Assembly: GCA_012934845.2 (NCBI GenBank)
Contig: WNNJ02003859.1
Coordinates: 1 to 64,000 of the forward strand
DNA length: 64,000 nucleotides
Origin: Pomphorhynchus laevis
Taxonomy: Eukaryota; Acanthocephala; Palaeacanthocephala; Echinorhynchida; Pomphorhynchidae
Direction: 5' to 3'
Shown: in pieces, positions 12,266-23,934 of the stretch
Layout: each line of letters starts with the position of its first letter
How positions within the stretch are numbered: position 1 is the stretch's first letter
Translations under genes and position numbers: made by a program
Notes under the pieces: model-generated
What the model saw: the letters and a program-made list of their open reading frames with translations, nothing else
Told to the model about the DNA's origin: nothing
Database searches by the model: none

Positions 12266-12828
12266 CTATAACACAAGCAAAATCTTTACATTAATAATAC
12301 AAATTATATCAACGTTAAAAAACCAGGTACTATCGAAATTAGGCAGTGCGATTGCCCAAGTGTGCTGTTGACACATCACAGCATGTGAAGAACGAAAAGT
12401 GTGGATTTTATTGCAATATATTTAAAAGTAGAGACATAAATATGATTTTTGGATTCTTATATTTTATATCCAAACAATCATGTATTACTTCTTTAAATTT
12501 ATTATTTTTGTATCGTATGATTATATTCTATTTTATTTGATCGCTTAATTCGCAGATGTTAATTAATTTTCTAAAACAGAGATTTAGTTTTGCATCTCAT
12601 CCATTTGACTTAAGATACAATCAATTCTAAGCGTCGTGGATACAAAAATTTCATGTTAAACTTTAATACAGATAGTTTTGTCTTACTCTCAACGGATACA
12701 TTGAGGCACGTAAGTTATCAATAAATAAAAACAATTAATTTATGCGAGATAATAAATAAAGATTATTGTAATAAAGATCTAGTCAGGATTGTAATAATTA
12801 ATAATTATTTATTAATAATTGTAATAAT
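12266..12828. other. AT-rich stretch upstream of the EF-hand exon
   Basis: No gene recognised. The region could hold the promoter or an upstream exon of the minus-strand EF-hand gene. A plus-strand open frame at 12346-12540 has no known motif and an AT-driven composition. Confidence 0.4.
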
Positions 12829-12829
12829 T

Positions 12830-13570
12830 ATGGATTATCAATTACAATTTTTAACAATGATGTGATCCAACAACATAGTAATAGTGTAATTTAAAAACAA
12901 ACATATCAATTATTTTACTGTTGTTCAATATGAATAAGTGCTCTTTTGCAAAGAGATAATATTCCAAAATAATAAAAAGAATTCTAATTTATTTTTGCTG
13001 GATTTTTGCTTTAAAAAATCCACAAATATTTTATAATTTTGCTCGCTCTGGAGTGGATGTTCTATTTTTCGATCTATCTAACTAATTTGACCGTGTTATC
13101 TATGATATTCTTCTAGATGACTTACACTCCTATGGTATCGTAGGCCTGGTCCATAATTGGATCAAATCATTTCTAAAATATTGTAGCTTTGTTGTAAAAA
13201 TCGAAACCACTCTCTCGAATTGGTATTTACAATTATATGGAGTCCTTCAAGGTTGTGTTCACAGTTTTCTGCTTTTTAATATCTACATCAATATTCCCCC
13301 TTTAAATTAAACTGCTCGTGTGCAATGTATGCGGATTATCCGAAGATATGGCGGCATAAGCTTTCACTCTTGATAACGGGTGATGCAAGGTGATGTTAAT
13401 GTGATAGTGTTATGGTGTCATCCAATAATTATGGATTATCAATTACAATTTTTAACAATGATGTGACCCAACAACATAGTAATAGTGCAATTTAAAAACA
13501 AACATATCAATTATTTTACTGTTGTTTAATATGAATTAGTGACCTTTTGCAAAGAGATAATATTCCAAAT
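12830..13570 (+). mobile_element. CR1-like LINE RT fragment between 140 bp direct repeats
   Basis: About 13045-13370 reads on the plus strand as a decayed RT palm: a DVLFFDLSN-FDRV block equivalent to DFSKAFDRV, then VHNWIKSFL and a YGVLQGC block equivalent to GVPQGS. Stops and substitutions show it is dead. It is bracketed by two nearly identical direct repeats of about 140 bp (12830-12970 and 13430-13570, beginning tggattatcaattacaat), far longer than a usual LINE target-site duplication. Confidence 0.7.
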
Positions 13571-14400
13571 GAATTAAAATTATCAATATAAAGTTAGTAA
13601 TTAGTTTTACCAGTCACATATAATCATCGAAGTTGAATAGTTGATTTTAAATTAAACGCTTTTACAATACTTCACTCGAATTTAGCCAATTAGGGATTCA
13701 TCAACCACGATAAAACACAATTTCTTAAATAAAACATTTACCTTACAAAGTAATAAGCCCATGTAAAATGTGAGTAATGAAAACTATGCACGTTTTATTA
13801 TCAAATATATCGTGATTATAAGCACATTTTAAAAATTTATATAAAAATATTGTTAAAAGAAGAATAAATGTTTGGCAATTTTTGAAAATCGAATTGATAA
13901 TTTTCAAAACTCTGAAACCTTGGAAATTGTTGAAAACAATTATAACTGCCAACTCGTTTGATTTGAATAAGTTGCCGGAATAAAACACAAAATTTATACA
14001 CTTTTTACTGTTACGTAAAAAGGTAATTTATAAGCATTAAAATTTATAACTCTAATGATTTTTTATTAGAAAGTTTTAAAATTTAATATAATATTTTAAG
14101 TTGTAAAAGTTGTGTGAACATTAACTTAACATGTAATTAGATAACGTAAATAAATTCAACTAAATAAAAACTTCATTAAAATATATCGAATAATTGTATT
14201 ACAGTTTTTATTATTAAATATCTATTTGCTACATAATTGAATATATTTTAGTAATGATAAATTATTGACTTATGATTATTAAAAATGAACTTAAATCACA
14301 AATAATTCATTATAACAAATTTAATGATCAAAGAAACATTAAATTATCAAATATATAAAAAATATAATATAACAACAATTTCTTGACAAGAAAAAAAAAC
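13571..14400. other. AT-rich spacer, no gene seen
   Basis: Low-complexity AT-rich DNA with no recognisable coding or RNA features. The minus-strand open frame at 13743-13988 shows no motif and no splice context. Confidence 0.5.
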
Positions 14401-14872
14401 AAATAATATTACACAAGATTTTTCTTTCAACATCTTGTCCGGGTGTCGAATCGTGGAGGCAGTGCACGAACCAAAATATTCTAGACATCGCGATTCTGGG
14501 CGACCGACCAAGGCTCTCTTTCAGATAGCCCAAGGCGGTCGTCAGCCAGTTTCGAGATTTGATCTCTCCACCAGTATCGAGGTCTACCTCGAGGTATATT
14601 TCTGGAAAGTTCGGCTTGGAAAACCCTCCGAGGAAGGCGATTCCTAGACATCATGAGAACGTGTCCTAGCCCCATCAACTGATTTTCTTCGATGTGGAGA
14701 AGCAGCGACTTTACTACTAGCCAATCCAGGATGAACGAATTCCTAACCTGATCTCTAAGACTAAGAACGGCCACACCACGAAGAAACCTCATTTTGGTCG
14801 CCTGTATTCGAGATATTATCCTTTAGGTCATAACCAAAGCTTATGAACATAGGTTAAGATAGGAACGAAGAT

Positions 14873-15565
14873 TTAGTGGTAAACCGAAAGCTTCTCCCGA
14901 AGACTCAACTCCCGCTTTACCAAGACAGAACCGTACAAAGTACACATTGCTGTGTTAACTGCAAAAGTCCGATTATCAATCTCCCTGATGTTCCTGCCGC
15001 CCCTAGAAAACAATACCCCAAGATACTTGAAGTAATCACCATCAGGAAAAACCTTTTCCGCAATCCGGATTGGCATTGACATCTGAAACCGAGACGAGCA
15101 CATAGAGACAGTCTTGGAGGTAATAACTAACATCCCTGCCACTTGGCATTCCATCGTGAATCGATCTAGTAGGCAATGTAAGTCCTCATGACAAGAAGCC
15201 AACAAGACAACATCATCTGCATTAAGCATAGATGGTATCCTGATGTAACATAACTGAAGACCTACATACGTCAGAGCAATGCGTCTAGTAATTTTGTCAA
15301 TGTAAACAACGAACAAAAGTTGAGACAAAGGACAACCCTGACGAAGAACACCGCCTACTGGAAATGATTCAGACTTCCTATCTGGAACACGAACATAACT
15401 CATACTTTGTTCATACAGAGAGGCCACAGCTACCCGACGATAGTGTGACAAAGCACATGTAGACGGTTGAGCGAACTCCCAAGACTGTTCGATAATAGTT
15501 AAGAGAGTAAAGAGCTGATCCGCAGTTTTACGACCTGGACGAAAGCCGCATTGTTCTTGTTTCAA
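14873..15565 (-). pseudogene. Reverse transcriptase domain of the RTE-type LINE
   Basis: A 230-codon open piece spans RT blocks from the template-contacting CGFRPGRKT to the LGV-F region and thumb (VKRELSLREKLSVYH). Compared with the family, the segment expected to carry the first catalytic aspartate (EKAFD-like) is missing between SWEFAQPSTCALSHYRR and VAVASLYEQS, and YADD is NADD. Both point to loss of polymerase function. It is flanked in the same orientation by the degraded endonuclease (upstream) and C-terminal domain (downstream). Confidence 0.8.
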
Positions 15566-16170
15566 CTATCCCTCAACTATAGACCGTATCTTTAACTCAA
15601 GAATCCTTGTAAATAGCTTACATGTTTGGCTAAGAAGAGTGATGCCCCGATAATTGAAACACACTCTTCGATCACCTTTTAAGATCGGTACCACCACCCA
15701 GTGCACAATTCACTAGGAACCTGTCCATACTTCAATGCCAAGTTAAAGATCCATGTTAGCCACTTCATGTTAACAACGTCGAAAGCCTTTATAGCTTCAG
15801 GTCGAAATTCGTCTAGTCCAGAAGACTTGCCATTACGAAGTTTTTAACAACAATGACCACTTCCAAAGAGATGAGCTCTTTCGTCGGTTCTAAATACTCT
15901 ACTTCTACAAGAGAAGGCATATCCACCGGATTAAGAAGACTCCTAAAATGCGCTTTCCAACAACTAAGAATTTCTTTAATTTCAGTCAGCATAGACCATT
16001 TCTTGCCATAGAGAGTTCAAGGATTTTTCTGCTGTCTAACACGATGGTTCTTGATCGTCCTCCAGAACATCTTCGAAGCTGACATATAATCAAGTTCTAA
16101 GTGCTCTCAAAACTTTTCCCAAGCCGTCTTCTTCGCTTCGGTAACTGCTTGAGCTGAAGTACTTTTGCCG

Positions 16171-16208
16171 TACTGTAACTGCTTGGTGTCCACCAAGCAG
16201 TTACAGTA
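16171..16208. repeat. Perfect 18 bp snap-back palindrome
   Basis: The arm TACTGTAACTGCTTGGTG (16171-16188) is followed after 2 bases by its exact complement (16191-16208). It lies inside the decayed RTE LINE, where no such hairpin belongs, so it arose after insertion. Confidence 0.95.
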
Positions 16209-17640
16209 TTGCATCCGCGTCAAGCACCTAAGACCTTCGAGCCACAACGTTTCACAGTTGCTTTGGCAAGCGAGGATCTGAACATATATCATTTCTGATA
16301 AATGCTCTTCACCTCTCCTAGCAACCGAGAGAAGTCCTTCCAGATGTAGACAGAAAAACGGTCTTTAACAGAAACATCTGCTAGACGCTCTCAGCACGCC
16401 CTCACACTACGTTTGGGTTTACCAGGCTTGTCTAGCATCCGATTTTGCCATCAAAGTTTACTAACTACAAGGTGTGATCGGTTAACATATCAGCACCTCT
16501 CTATACACGAGTGTCCAGAACATAACGTGGCAAATCAGATAAACGATTACAAAATCGATCATTCATCTTTGACTGAGAGAATCCTGATGCTATGTGAATC
16601 TATGGATCTCCATATGTTCAAACATAGTGTTGTTATGCACAAATTGCTACGAGAACAAAAGTGCAATGATTAAACATGACTTGCATTTAGATTAGATGGT
16701 CCGTTCCTCCCCAACACTCCATTTCAAGTGCTAATGTCGCTACCAACATGAGCAATGGAAGTTAACCAATAGAATGAGGGAATCTACAACAGGAGTACTA
16801 TCAAGCAAAGCCTGAAGATCTTCCACGAAGGCTGCGTATTCCGAGATAATGTTGATAGCATGCACACACAACAGCTATCCCTTTCCCTCTTTGACTAAAA
16901 GTATCAGAGACGCCAACCTTTCGTTCACTAGATTAAACCTCTCTACCACGAATGACAACTGAAGACTTGTAAGTATCCCCACACCCGCCTCTTGTCGCTT
17001 TCCGTTCTAACTCCAAACTAGTTCAAGGTCAAGCCTCTATCAACACGTTTAGTTCCATTTCCAGAATAGTGATGAGAAGTCACTCCGACTATTTCTAGAC
17101 CGAAGCGAACAATCTCTCCAACTAATTATGGTTCCTTCTCCTCCAGTGAGATAACATTTCACGTTCCTACATGATGGCCAGTCCTCTTGTTGATTCCTCT
17201 TTCGCTGTCTCCATACAACTGTCTTGTCACAGTCACTCAACAATGAAAACTCCTCCGGTTGGTCAGTGGTGAGTTGAAAATTGTTCTTCGCACTTAATTT
17301 ATATTTTGTAAATTTGTTACTTGTCATCTTCATTGTCTTGATTTGATTGTTCGGCAATCTCCCGTTCCCGATATGCTGTGATGATCCAACATCACTATTG
17401 TAAGGAAACAGGCATATGTGACTCTCTTCCACCTTTTCGTTTATTGTCCAATCTACCGTTGGTATCATCGGAGGGATCTGATATAGTCTATGAAAGGAGT
17501 ATTTATACGGCTGATGCAAGCAGGCCAGTTATTTAGCTGTTTATCGACGAATGTCGAACATACGTTGCCTGGACCGCTCCACGAAGAGGCTAATTGACAG
17601 TAGGTGCTAGCTTAATAATTAATCGACTGGCCCCTAACGG

Positions 17641-19380
17641 CCCATATTATATATGTTTGATATAATTATATAATATAATATATAATATCAAATATATAAT
17701 ATTTAGTAAATATTATCAAACAAGTACTATAATTATTAAATTTTTATTTAATAATAATTAAATTATTAAAAAATGATTAAATATTATTTATTTTATAATT
17801 GTAAATATTATATATTTAATAATTAAATTATTCATTAATCATGTAATTTTATATAACGAAATATTCGTTCCAGTATCAAATAAGCATATTGTCAACAAGT
17901 ATAATATTATTTAGTTGTTATCTTGCTACATAATATTATCAACAAATATAATGTTTAATACGTATTACGAAACGAGTGCTATAAATCCGAATTTTATTGA
18001 TTAGCAGATTACAAAAGAATATCACTTAAACAATAATTCTAGATTTACGCTTATGCTAGATTATGATGGTATTAGAAATGATCATTCATACCAATAATTT
18101 AACAAAAATCACTATGTATTAGTGCGGATTGTTAAAAAATGTAATAAAAATTTACAACGAATAACTAGCTGAGAGGGGCACTTTAGTATATCTATTGACA
18201 TAGTATATGTAGATTATGGTAAGCAGCACGGTTTATTATTAGCATCCATAATGTTTACACTAAATGATTGGATTTTAAAATCACCACAAGGTAATGTATG
18301 ATATGATGTATTAATATGTTAATGTCATTGAGTCTAAGTGCAGGGATTGATAATTGCGTTATATGTACAATGGCCCATCAATCTCGGATGTTCACATCTA
18401 AACATAGTAGGTTAAATTTATTTAAAAAAAATCAAAACAACACAAATACGAGCAGCAAAATAGTGAGTTGGACCGTGAATGATATAATTGTTAAAAGTGA
18501 GATGCCTCGATTTAGCAAAAAATAAGTTTACTGCGAAAATTATATATTTCCATAAAGTGAGAGTTGTTAAAAATTCAATACTAAACTATCAAAACCATTT
18601 ATTTACATCAAGTAAATACTAAAAGCTTCTGAAATAAAAAATGATAAGAAAATGACGACAATAACACAATGTTATATTTAAGTTTACATCAACAAAATAA
18701 CGTGTTGATTTTAGTGAAAGCACCTTCACTTTCGACAATATTAAATGTCAACATGGAAAATATTATCGTTGAGAAGTCGACTTCCTTATCCTATTTGCAA
18801 TCTTTAGATTTAATAAAGCTACAGATAAAAACAAAATAAGGCAGCGAAAAAGCAGCAAATTTGTAAAAACGACAATTACAAAAATTATGTAATAAACTTA
18901 CAAAGAGGTAGAAATAAAACAGCTACAGAAATTTTTTATGAGAATAGACCAAACTGTTAGAAAGAAAAGAAACTATTGTTTGCTGGCGAAATGGTTAGCA
19001 AAGCCGTTAAAGTCTTTGTTTGATAAATTATATTGACACATAAATATATATTGGCACAGGTTTTCAACTCTGTGCTATTTCGAACATTAATTTATTATAA
19101 AAAGAAATCTACAATCTTCAGATAAGAAATGAAACTAACCTTCACGTTTCATAAAGTATTACATTACAGGAGTGATTCGTTCATAGGATAAAAGAACGGT
19201 GCCAATATACAATGAAAATATCGCAGTGACCATTTTATAAAATGACCTTATATTTAACATTTAGTTATTTACCAAATGATTATGTTCTTGTTACATAAAG
19301 CATATATACTGTAATGATTAATTCTTGTAAGATGCGAGAGTGTCATGCGAGGCTTACAGAAATAATAATTTTATATTCCC
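17641..19380. other. AT-rich spacer, no gene recognised
   Basis: 17640-17860 is nearly pure ATATAAT-type sequence. The plus strand at 18170-18530 is somewhat more complex, with an open frame at 18316-18525, but I recognise no domain or splice structure. The rest is AT-rich, with no RNA gene seen. Confidence 0.4.
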
Positions 19381-19383
19381 TGG

Positions 19384-19750
19384 ATGTATATGAACCAATT
19401 TTACGAATACGAGCGTGATAGGTTTCAGATTAATGACGCTTTTATACAAATGCTTCAATTAGTCCTTCTTCTTTTTCATTATCCGGCATTGATGCGGGTT
19501 GGTTATGTAGGATTTGGTCCTCTATTTCACCCTATTCAAAGCCTGGTTCGGGTGAAGTTCGGAAGTTTTGATATCTGCGTCTAGGCCATCCAGGCGTCGT
19601 CGTTTTTCTCAATGTTTCAGGTGCCTGTCTTAAATTTAATTCTTTACGAGGGACAGTTATCAACACGCAACACGTAGCCGTATTATCGGAATTAGACCCT
19701 TGCATTTTGAGTACGATTATCAGGTGAAAATTGAAGTATTTTACCATTTA
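19384..19750. other. GC-richer island with short open frames on both strands
   Basis: This island has more coding-like composition than its surroundings. The minus strand reads LNLRQAPETLRKTTTPGWP and RRRYQNFRTSPEPGFE before a stop, and the plus strand has a 66-codon frame. I do not recognise either. It could be a repeat fragment or a lone exon. No splice sites stand out. Confidence 0.25.
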
Positions 19751-19786
19751 TACGATTTTTGTCAGTATTTTCCTGATTGGTCTGTG

Positions 19787-19823
19787 TTATGGACACCCTC
19801 TCGATAAGAGAGGGTGTCCATAA
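19787..19823. repeat. Perfect 16 bp snap-back palindrome
   Basis: TTATGGACACCCTCTC (19787-19802) is followed, after a 5-base loop, by its exact complement (19808-19823). It would form a stable hairpin. There is no terminator-type T tract and no gene context. Confidence 0.95.
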
Positions 19824-20081
19824 GACAGGCCAAATCGTTGCTAACAATTGTTCACATAACATCTTCGTTTGTAGGGACCGCAGCAAACAAAAGACAACAA
19901 TTAAACAAAAACACTAAAATGTACAACAAAAGTACAAAACCTATGTGTTCATAACAAAACAATAAAAATGAAGTAATAAAATGACAAAATAGAGGAAACC
20001 AAAATATTTTAAACAAAAGATTGCAAACATAATTTATGTTATATAAAAATAAAAAAATAAATTTTTTTGTTATAATCAAAG

Positions 20082-20140
20082 GCTAAACTCCGACAACTCC
20101 CGGTGTCGGAGTTTAGCTTTCCGCAGCTGGAGGGCTGCGG
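20082..20140. repeat. Two adjacent GC-rich hairpins
   Basis: GCTAAACTCCGACA (20082-20095) pairs perfectly with 20104-20117 across an 8-base loop. Directly after, CCGCAG / CTGCGG (20121-20140) forms a second hairpin. Both stand out in AT-rich DNA. Confidence 0.9.
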
Positions 20141-21980
20141 GGAGTTTCCATGGGCACCACGAGGAGGAACATACACCCTCTCGATTGTTTTAATTTGTCC
20201 ATTTTAAAAACAAAATCAGTCACGTTAAACATGACAAATTTAATTGAAAAAATTAAAATTTTATTAAATTTTAAATTGCATAAATTTTCCTAATTTTAAA
20301 GAATAATATGACTTTGATAAAAGCTTCGATTTCTAAATGTAGACTTTCCTTTAAATCATTCATCACAAGCGTGTATTTGTTGTTTGACAACTCTTACCAC
20401 TTATGTTTAATAATACGCAGTAAATTTTACCTATTCAATATTCGTAAGTAATATATCTCAAAAGTTGATCATGTATAATTAGATATTATATTAGATTTTA
20501 TATGTATAATCAAATAAATATAATATATACAATATAATCTAATATTGTATGTATTATATATTATTATATAATATATAAAATCTTTTATATATAATATATT
20601 ATTAAAATACATGTAATTAATACAATATATAGATTATTAAATTATATTATCTAATCATGATAATATATATTACCATATAATATATTATATTTGATTATAT
20701 TTATAATTAGATATAATTCAAATACAAGTTAAATTTAATGCACGAAATTTTAAGAAAATGCTGTACTTGAGATTATATTACTGAAATAAGAATGTTCGTG
20801 GTTTTGAGATTCCACCCATTTTTTATTTATCAGTTATATCGTAAAATAAATGTAAAATTTATTTAATTTTTTTTAGATTACATAGATTTTAAGCAGGTTA
20901 ACGAAAACAAATACTCAAACATATGAAATGAAGAATATATAAATTCTCAAGTTATCGTCACATATGTATAACTGATATGGAATTGGATTTAACAATTAAT
21001 TACATTCAAATGTAAATTCAAATGGTTGAAAATGTTTCTGCGTCATATGCGTGACTGTGTTATGTGAAAAGTCTTAAAATTATCAGTAATAAAATGCAGC
21101 ATAAACATTAATTACAAAATAAAATTTTTTTATTGACATAATATTTTAAGTAATAAAAATATAAAATTTATTATACAGAATAATAAAATGGAAAATAAAT
21201 TGAACTGCGCATAATAAATATTAGAAGATAAATAGATTTTTTAACAATTAGAATAATGCATCTTAAATAATTAGATTTATTATATTTAGTTATTGTATTA
21301 AGAAATTAAAAATTAATGTGAATTGTGGCAATTATCATCTCCCCCAAAATTCGTTAAGAACAATGCAAGCTAATGATAAAATCATTATCGCAACGAATAT
21401 CTTGAATTATCAAACCATTTGACAAATCACAAGAAACAAATGTAGTTTTCTCAATTTAAGAAACAAGAATTTACTTTACATATACTTGTATATGGAATAA
21501 CTAAACAATCTTATTCGTTTTTAGTATGAAAAAGTGAATATACCAACATGAATTGGCATTTAATTTGTCTTAAAATCTATTTAAACATCAGAATATCGGA
21601 GTTTGAAAACGATCTGAATTCTTCCGTGCCTAAGTTTATTGTCACTATTGCCGTAAATATGATCTCTAAAAATTATTGAATATGTAATTCCTTTCCTCGA
21701 TAACTAAGCGATAGTATAAACGTAACTTGAGTTGAAACCAAATAACATTTAACTTTTAATACAATAAAGACGAAATATTTGTTTAGAAAAGACTGACAGA
21801 GAGCATAATTAATCAAAATATTTAAAGATATTTTTAATTTTTTTACGTGATTTTAGAAATTTTTAAAAGCATTAAAGATTCTCAAATATATAATATTATT
21901 AACTATTGTTATATAATATTAAAATATTCAATATATTAAATTAATATTAAAATATTAAAACAATATTTTATATTAATACT
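20141..21980. other. AT-rich spacer, no gene seen
   Basis: Low-complexity ATAT-rich sequence (strongest at 20500-20720), poly-T and poly-A runs, and no recognisable coding, RNA or repeat structure beyond simple sequence. Confidence 0.5.
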
Positions 21981-22134
21981 TCGTATATGAAGTTTGTACT
22001 GTGTATAAGCTTCAATTTTCTGAAAAGGTATACATGATTCGTATAAATCTTGCAAATGTTTATATTTTCCCAATAAATTAAATTGAAAAAAAATTCAGTC
22101 CTCCTCTGCATCCACTAGTATGAGGGATATGGCA

Positions 22135-22206
22135 CTGATGAGTTATTGTGATGACGAAACGGCATTCGTCATTCTTTCGCGTCTGGCTTACATGTTTTAC
22201 AATAAA
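22135..22206 (+). ncRNA. Truncated hammerhead ribozyme copy
   Basis: It has CTGATGA (22135-22141), a stem II hairpin, GAAA (22156-22159) and CGGC, identical in layout to the complete copy 300 bp downstream. The 5' stem III strand and cleavage triplet are replaced by AAATTCAG, so this copy cannot fold completely on its own. Confidence 0.8.
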
Positions 22207-22390
22207 TTCACGCGGAATTGTCTCACTCTCCTTAAATAAAAGTTAGCCGATATTAAAGAGACCTGCCCTGGCATTTGCCAGTGCTTTTGCTAATGATCCT
22301 TTTTGGTGAAGCTGTAGTACTGATTTAGTACTCTATGATGTTACTAGAAAATGTTCTAGTACATCATTCACATTGATTCATTAATTGATT

Positions 22391-22467
22391 GCCGTCTGCC
22401 AGTCCTCCTCTGCATCCAGTAGTGGGAGGGATCTGGCACTGATGAGTCATTGTGATGACGAAACGGC
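22391..22467 (+). ncRNA. Complete hammerhead ribozyme, stem III open
   Basis: All invariant parts are present in order. GCCG (22391-22394) pairs with CGGC (22464-22467) as stem III. The cleavage triplet GTC ends at 22396. TGCCAG (22397-22402) pairs with CTGGCA (22433-22438) as stem I, closed by a pyrimidine/purine extension and a small hairpin. CTGATGA is at 22439-22445, stem II is a 5 bp hairpin (GTCAT/ATGAC), and GAAA is at 22460-22463. Predicted self-cleavage lies between 22396 and 22397. The open stem III makes it a type III topology, rarer in animal repeats than type I. Activity is inferred, not shown. Confidence 0.9.
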
Positions 22468-22618
22468 ATTCGTCATTCTTTCGCGTCTGGCTTACATGTT
22501 TTATAATAAATACATGTATATGAAGTTTGTAATGTGTACAAGCTTCTATTTTCTGAAAAGGTATACATGATTCGTATGAATTTTGAAAGTGTTTATATTT
22601 ACCCAATAAATTAAATCG

Positions 22619-23930
22619 AAATACTTATCAATACTTTGAGCAGATTTCATATACAATGTAGCAACTTTCGTTTCTTTCCTCTCATGCATTTTGTTCCATA
22701 AACTATCAACACTTATTTTTATTGATGTCCATCTCTTAATTCCTGGAATATTCAGAATTTTGTAAAATTACGTAAAAACCAACTATTTACAAATTAACGT
22801 TTTATGAATATTGTTTATAAAGCGTCACAGCTGCATATCGTTTGAACGTATAGCGCAATATAATAAAGGTTTGCTTTGCTTCAGTTTTAACATCTTGTGG
22901 TTCTCTCGTTACTATATATTTTCAATTGTTAAGACAGAGAAGAAATGCAAAAAACGAATATACAATTCGAGGAGTAAAAATAATCTTAAAGAAAATAATG
23001 AAATTTACAAATAATTACAAGTACACGGTGGTACAGAGATGACTGGGGTTTCTTTTTTGATCAAATGTATTTAATTTAATTTACAGATAATGTTGTTATA
23101 AAGACACTCGCACTTTCTGCTATAAAATTACATAAAATATCAGTTTATCTAAAGTCGTTATACTCAAGAACAGTTCAGCGCTAAATAGACAATGCAGTTT
23201 GATAAACAGCAGCTTTGACCACATTGACAAATACTGATATTTATACCTTGCCAACATATTTTTCCGTTTATGTCATTTAACATAATCTCAACCATTCTGA
23301 ACTATGAAATTCTTTACTTTAAATTTTTCAAATTTGAAATTTTATCTGACTAAATATTAAATTAAAGATCTTAAAATTGCCTAATTGAATAAATTGCTTG
23401 GAGTCAAAGATAATTCCTTTCACGGCACTAAGTATCCAGTCAAACTCATATTTGCAAACTACAACCCATGCACTTAACTAGAAGAAGATAGAAAATGGCG
23501 TAGATGAAAGTAGATGTTAACATTGAAGAACATCTACCTCATTTTGCCAATCCAACACTATCAATGACAAATTTAGATATTATTGTATCTAAAAATGTAG
23601 CTATCTTAAGGACCAAAACTTATCAACATAAAAGGTCTTCAACTTGTTCAGACTAGAAGTCATTTTTTACCTGACATCGTACTTTACTTTCTAAACTAAA
23701 CTAACTGAGCTTGCTTTTTATCTCGCAAATCGAAAATCTTGTTAAGAATCAAATAGCACATTTGTTCAAACATGAAATGCTTGAGTACCGATACTCCAGT
23801 AAATTTCATCTAACTTTCGTCTCTTCACATTCCAACGTTAAAATAAAACAAATAATAACAGCTGTTAAAGAAAAATAATAATTTTCATTAATCGAACAAC
23901 ACTACCATATACTTAGGAGGCTCTAAAGAA
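22619..23930. other. Spacer, no gene recognised
   Basis: Mixed AT-rich sequence. The plus-strand frame at 22811-23014 and the less AT-rich patch at 23160-23700 show no domain I can name and no convincing exon boundaries. Confidence 0.4.
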
Positions 23931-23934
23931 TGGC

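Larger units (their letters stand above)
14405..17640 (-). mobile_element. RTE/Rex-type LINE, near full length but decayed
   Basis: Minus strand, 5' end near 17640 (the GC-richer start) and 3' end near 14405. The endonuclease half (about 17050-16300) keeps fragments such as NTMFEH, TWHQDSL-like and MIDFVIV. The RT (15565-14873) keeps CGFRPGRKTADQLF, LRQGCPLSQLLFVVYID, NADDVVLLAS and YFKYLGVLF. The C-terminal piece (14792-14481) keeps GLGHVLMM, RGRPRYWWRDQISKLA and LGLSE. Together these match the layout of an RTE-like family I know best from fish. The RT YADD motif reads NADD, and many stops and frameshifts separate the pieces, so it is inactive. A perfect 18 bp snap-back palindrome sits inside it at 16171-16208. 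Confidence 0.85.
21984..22618 (+). repeat. Hammerhead-bearing repeat cluster (retrozyme-like)
   Basis: Order on the plus strand: tail copy 1 (21984-22087; tatatgaagtttgta ... cccaataaattaaat), hammerhead copy 1 lacking its 5' strand (22096-22206), a 184 bp unique spacer with its own hairpins (22207-22390), hammerhead copy 2 complete (22391-22467) with its linker (to 22515), and tail copy 2 (22516-22618). The complete unit, hammerhead plus linker plus tail, is about 228 bp. The two hammerheads are about 300 bp apart. No protein is encoded, so this is a small non-autonomous element family resembling retrozymes or the terminal repeats of Penelope-like elements. Confidence 0.85.
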
